Under the pieces are notes generated by a model that was given only the letters and a program-made list of their open reading frames with translations, was not told the origin of the DNA and made no database searches. This document shows, in pieces, positions 17,179 to 18,751 of a stretch of 18,751 nt of DNA. Each line of letters begins with the position of its first letter. The stretch's first letter is position 1. Origin of the DNA: Bacteroidetes bacterium CG23_combo_of_CG06-09_8_20_14_all_32_9 (GTDB lineage Bacteria; Bacteroidota; Bacteroidia; Bacteroidales; GWA2-32-17); the NCBI GenBank assembly GCA_002771395.1, contig PCSS01000312.1, positions 1 through 18,751 of the forward strand, read 5' to 3'. Position numbers and translations under genes: made by a program.

Positions 17179-18050
17179 CAAAGTATGTTTAATAATTGTT
17201 CTTTAACCTTTTCGAGTTCGTCTTTCATTTGAACAACAATTTTCTGAATTTCTGAATGATTTGCTTTTGAACCAAGTGTATTAATTTCACGCCCAATTTC
17301 TTGTGTAATAAAACTGAGTTTTCTTCCAGGATTTTTTTCGTTGCAGGTTTCTTTAAAATATTTGCAATGGTTTATAAGTCTAACTTTTTCTTCGGTAAAA
17401 TCCATTTTTTCGAGATAATAAATCAATTCCTGCTCAAAACGATTTTTATCAAATCCATCTTTATCAAAAAGCCCCGTAAGATTTTGCTTTAAGCGTGAGC
17501 GAACAGTTTCCCTACGCAACGGTTCAAAAGCATCAATTTGTAACTGAAGCGATTCGATGTTTGTAATTCGTTGTAAAATATCATCTTCAAGAACTTTACC
17601 TTCAGTTTTACGAAAATCATTTAATTGTGCAATAGCATTATTTATTGTTTGTTTCAGGATTTTCCATTCGTTTTCGTCTAACTCTCCTGTATTTTGTGAA
17701 ACAATATTAGGTAACTGCATTATAACACTTATCCAATCGGTAGTTTGGTCAGGAAAAAGTTCTTCCTGCAAAGATTTAAGTTGATTGTAATAAGAAGAAA
17801 AAACTTCTTTATTTATAGAAACAAGTTTTTCGGTTTGTTTTAATTCTTGGGATACAGAAAGTTCAATTTTACCGCGTTCTAACTGCTTAATAATTTCGTT
17901 TCTTATTTCTGTTTCTTTTTCGCGATAAACAAAAGGCAACTTAATATAAACATCTGCTTGTTTACTATTTAACGATTTTATTTCAACTGAAATTTTTTTA
18001 CCTTCGTTTTCATTCACGGTTTTTCCGAAACCGGTCATTGATTTTAACAT
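17178..18050 (-). CDS. YicC family protein (putative endoribonuclease)
   Basis: The 290-residue protein is a full-length YicC-family member. The N-terminal signature SMTGFGK (4-10) is followed by EIKSLNSKQADVYIKLP (about 23-39). A long helical middle section ends in EKMDFTEEKVRLINH, and the C-terminal domain has GRKLSFITQEIGREINTLG (242-260) and ends in a Glu/Lys-rich helix (KDELEKVKEQLLNIL). E. coli YicC has been reported as an endoribonuclease acting on a small RNA; applying that here is inference. The start is ATG at 18050, 10 nt after the lipoprotein gene stop. Its own stop overlaps the gmk ATG by one base, so the two are probably translated together. Confidence 0.93.
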   Translation of the reverse strand: MLKSMTGFGKTVNENEGKKISVEIKSLNSKQADVYIKLPFVYREKETEIRNEIIKQLERGKIELSVSQELKQTEKLVSINKEVFSSYYNQLKSLQEELFPDQTTDWISVIMQLPNIVSQNTGELDENEWKILKQTINNAIAQLNDFRKTEGKVLEDDILQRITNIESLQLQIDAFEPLRRETVRSRLKQNLTGLFDKDGFDKNRFEQELIYYLEKMDFTEEKVRLINHCKYFKETCNEKNPGRKLSFITQEIGREINTLGSKANHSEIQKIVVQMKDELEKVKEQLLNIL

Positions 18051-18060
18051 ATCTTACAAA

Positions 18061-18507
18061 TTATGGATTTTCCGTCATTGTAATTGTAAGTTCTTCGCTT
18101 TGCTGAGGTCTTACCTGAACAATGGATGTTTTAGAATAACTGAGTCCGTTTATATTATTATTAAACGCTAATACATAATAATTTCCATAATTTATATATC
18201 CAAAATAAGCTGAATTTCCGTTTCCGGTGTTTAACCTGTATATTGCCAAATCGTAAGTTGTTCCCGATAAATCTAATGTTATGTCGTCTCGTGATGCATA
18301 AAGGTAAACATTAGTATTTGTTGCATTTTGAATATGATTAAGTGTATCTAAATATTTCACATAAACGGTTAATCTACCTGTCATTCCTGAAGTGTCGTAA
18401 GCTAAAATCTGTTGCTGTATGGGAACAGGGTCTTTACTTTTTTTACAAGAAGTAATTAGCAAAAAGGCAACTGTTAAAAAACCAAGATTATAAATTAGTT
18501 TCTTCAT
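18061..18507 (-). CDS. small secreted lipoprotein of unknown function
   Basis: I do not recognise a named family. The 148-residue product has a classic lipoprotein signal: Lys-Lys start, hydrophobic core (about 4-18) and lipobox LITSC with Cys21 as the lipidated residue. The mature part is short, rich in Thr, Tyr, Asn and Ser, and alternates hydrophobic and polar residues (TGRLTVYVKYLD, TNVYLYASRD, GNYYVLAFNN, EELTITM). This suggests an all-beta fold, possibly transthyretin/CarboxypepD-reg-like. After the cysteine comes KKSKDPVP rather than the acidic surface-export signal of Bacteroidota, so a periplasm-facing location is more likely. It is first in a reverse-strand unit with the yicC-family gene and gmk. 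Confidence 0.8.
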   Translation of the reverse strand: MKKLIYNLGFLTVAFLLITSCKKSKDPVPIQQQILAYDTSGMTGRLTVYVKYLDTLNHIQNATNTNVYLYASRDDITLDLSGTTYDLAIYRLNTGNGNSAYFGYINYGNYYVLAFNNNINGLSYSKTSIVQVRPQQSEELTITMTENP

Positions 18508-18526
18508 AATTGTAAAATTTTTGTAT

Positions 18527-18534
18527 CAAAGATA
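18527..18534 (-). promoter_or_regulatory. -7 element for the lipoprotein-yicC-gmk unit
   Basis: On the reverse strand this reads TATCTTTG, an exact match to the Bacteroidota -7 consensus TAnnTTTG, about 20 bp before the lipoprotein ATG at 18507. A clear -33 TTTG is missing; the best candidate is TTTT (18557-18560) at a 22-bp spacing. The short implied leader fits a Bacteroidota transcript without a Shine-Dalgarno site. Confidence 0.45.
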
Positions 18535-18602
18535 GGTATTTTTCATTTAGCAGTTTAAAATTTGTAACTATTCAGCATTAAATGAAGAAAAATTGAAAAA
18601 TG

Positions 18603-18714
18603 AACAATGTCAAATATTCAATTTACAATGAACAAATAAAAAAAGTAAAATAGCAAAAGTTCGGTTGACAATTAAGCGAGTTCGTTATTTGCCGGACGCT
18701 TATTTGACATTGTT
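18603..18714. repeat. 14-bp perfect inverted repeat with diverged extra copies
   Basis: AACAATGTCAAATA (18603-18616) and its exact reverse complement TATTTGACATTGTT (18701-18714) flank 84 bp. Related words recur around them: TTGACAATT near 18665, TTTGGCATTGAAC near 18723 and CAATGAAC near 18626. No transposase or coding frame is present, so this looks like an intergenic low-complexity patch of TGACATTG/CAATGTCA words and not an insertion-sequence end pair. The right edge of the window cuts the region. Confidence 0.65.
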
Positions 18715-18751
18715 AGTTGTTCGTTTGGCATTGAACATTTTTAAAATTTCT

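Noticed and set aside
18603..18714. Inverted repeats as the ends of an insertion sequence or MITE
   Set aside because: No transposase frame, no visible target-site duplication, and several diverged copies of the same words nearby point to a local low-complexity patch.

Overview
This window is the division and cell-wall (dcw) gene cluster of a member of the phylum Bacteroidota, probably class Bacteroidia. Several signs point there. The DNA is AT-rich, and obvious Shine-Dalgarno sites are absent before most genes. Two promoters match the Bacteroidota -7 element TAnnTTTG. The gene order is mraZ-rsmH-ftsL-ftsI(PASTA)-murE-mraY-murD-ftsW-murG-murC-ftsQ-ftsA-ftsZ, without murF, ddl or murB. MraY is long, and FtsZ ends in DNVD. 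No taxon below phylum or class can be supported from the sequence alone.

Layout. Positions 1-331 hold two small CCTACGG hairpins, an AT-rich stretch, and then a regulatory region with four TGG-containing repeats at exact 10-bp spacing (a likely MraZ operator) overlapping a promoter. Positions 332-15744 are thirteen tightly packed forward genes with gaps of at most 24 nt and six overlaps. They read as one transcription unit. A 176-nt gap leads to a forward yqeY-like gene (15921-16373). Positions 16374-16611 separate this unit from convergent genes and contain a TTAA-rich, helically phased inverted repeat with a candidate terminator. On the reverse strand, a small lipoprotein gene, a yicC-family gene and gmk form a compact unit (18507 down to 16612) with its own likely promoter at 18527-18534. 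The right edge (18508-18751) is non-coding and repeat-rich.

How the genes work together. MraZ probably controls the operon through its own leader. RsmH methylates 16S rRNA. MurC, MurD and MurE build the UDP-MurNAc peptide stem; a DNPR motif in MurE predicts meso-diaminopimelate. MraY and MurG make lipid I and lipid II. FtsW and FtsI polymerise and cross-link septal peptidoglycan. FtsL and FtsQ connect that machinery to the divisome, and FtsA anchors the FtsZ ring to the membrane. YqeY, YicC and Gmk are conserved housekeeping proteins.

There is no defence system, mobile element, CRISPR array or RNA gene that I can support, and the gene content is ordinary. The interesting signals are non-coding. 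They are the 10-bp-periodic operator, a GC-rich hairpin lying inside the 5' end of rsmH, and the fact that most gaps carry their own short degenerate word arranged as tandem and inverted copies.
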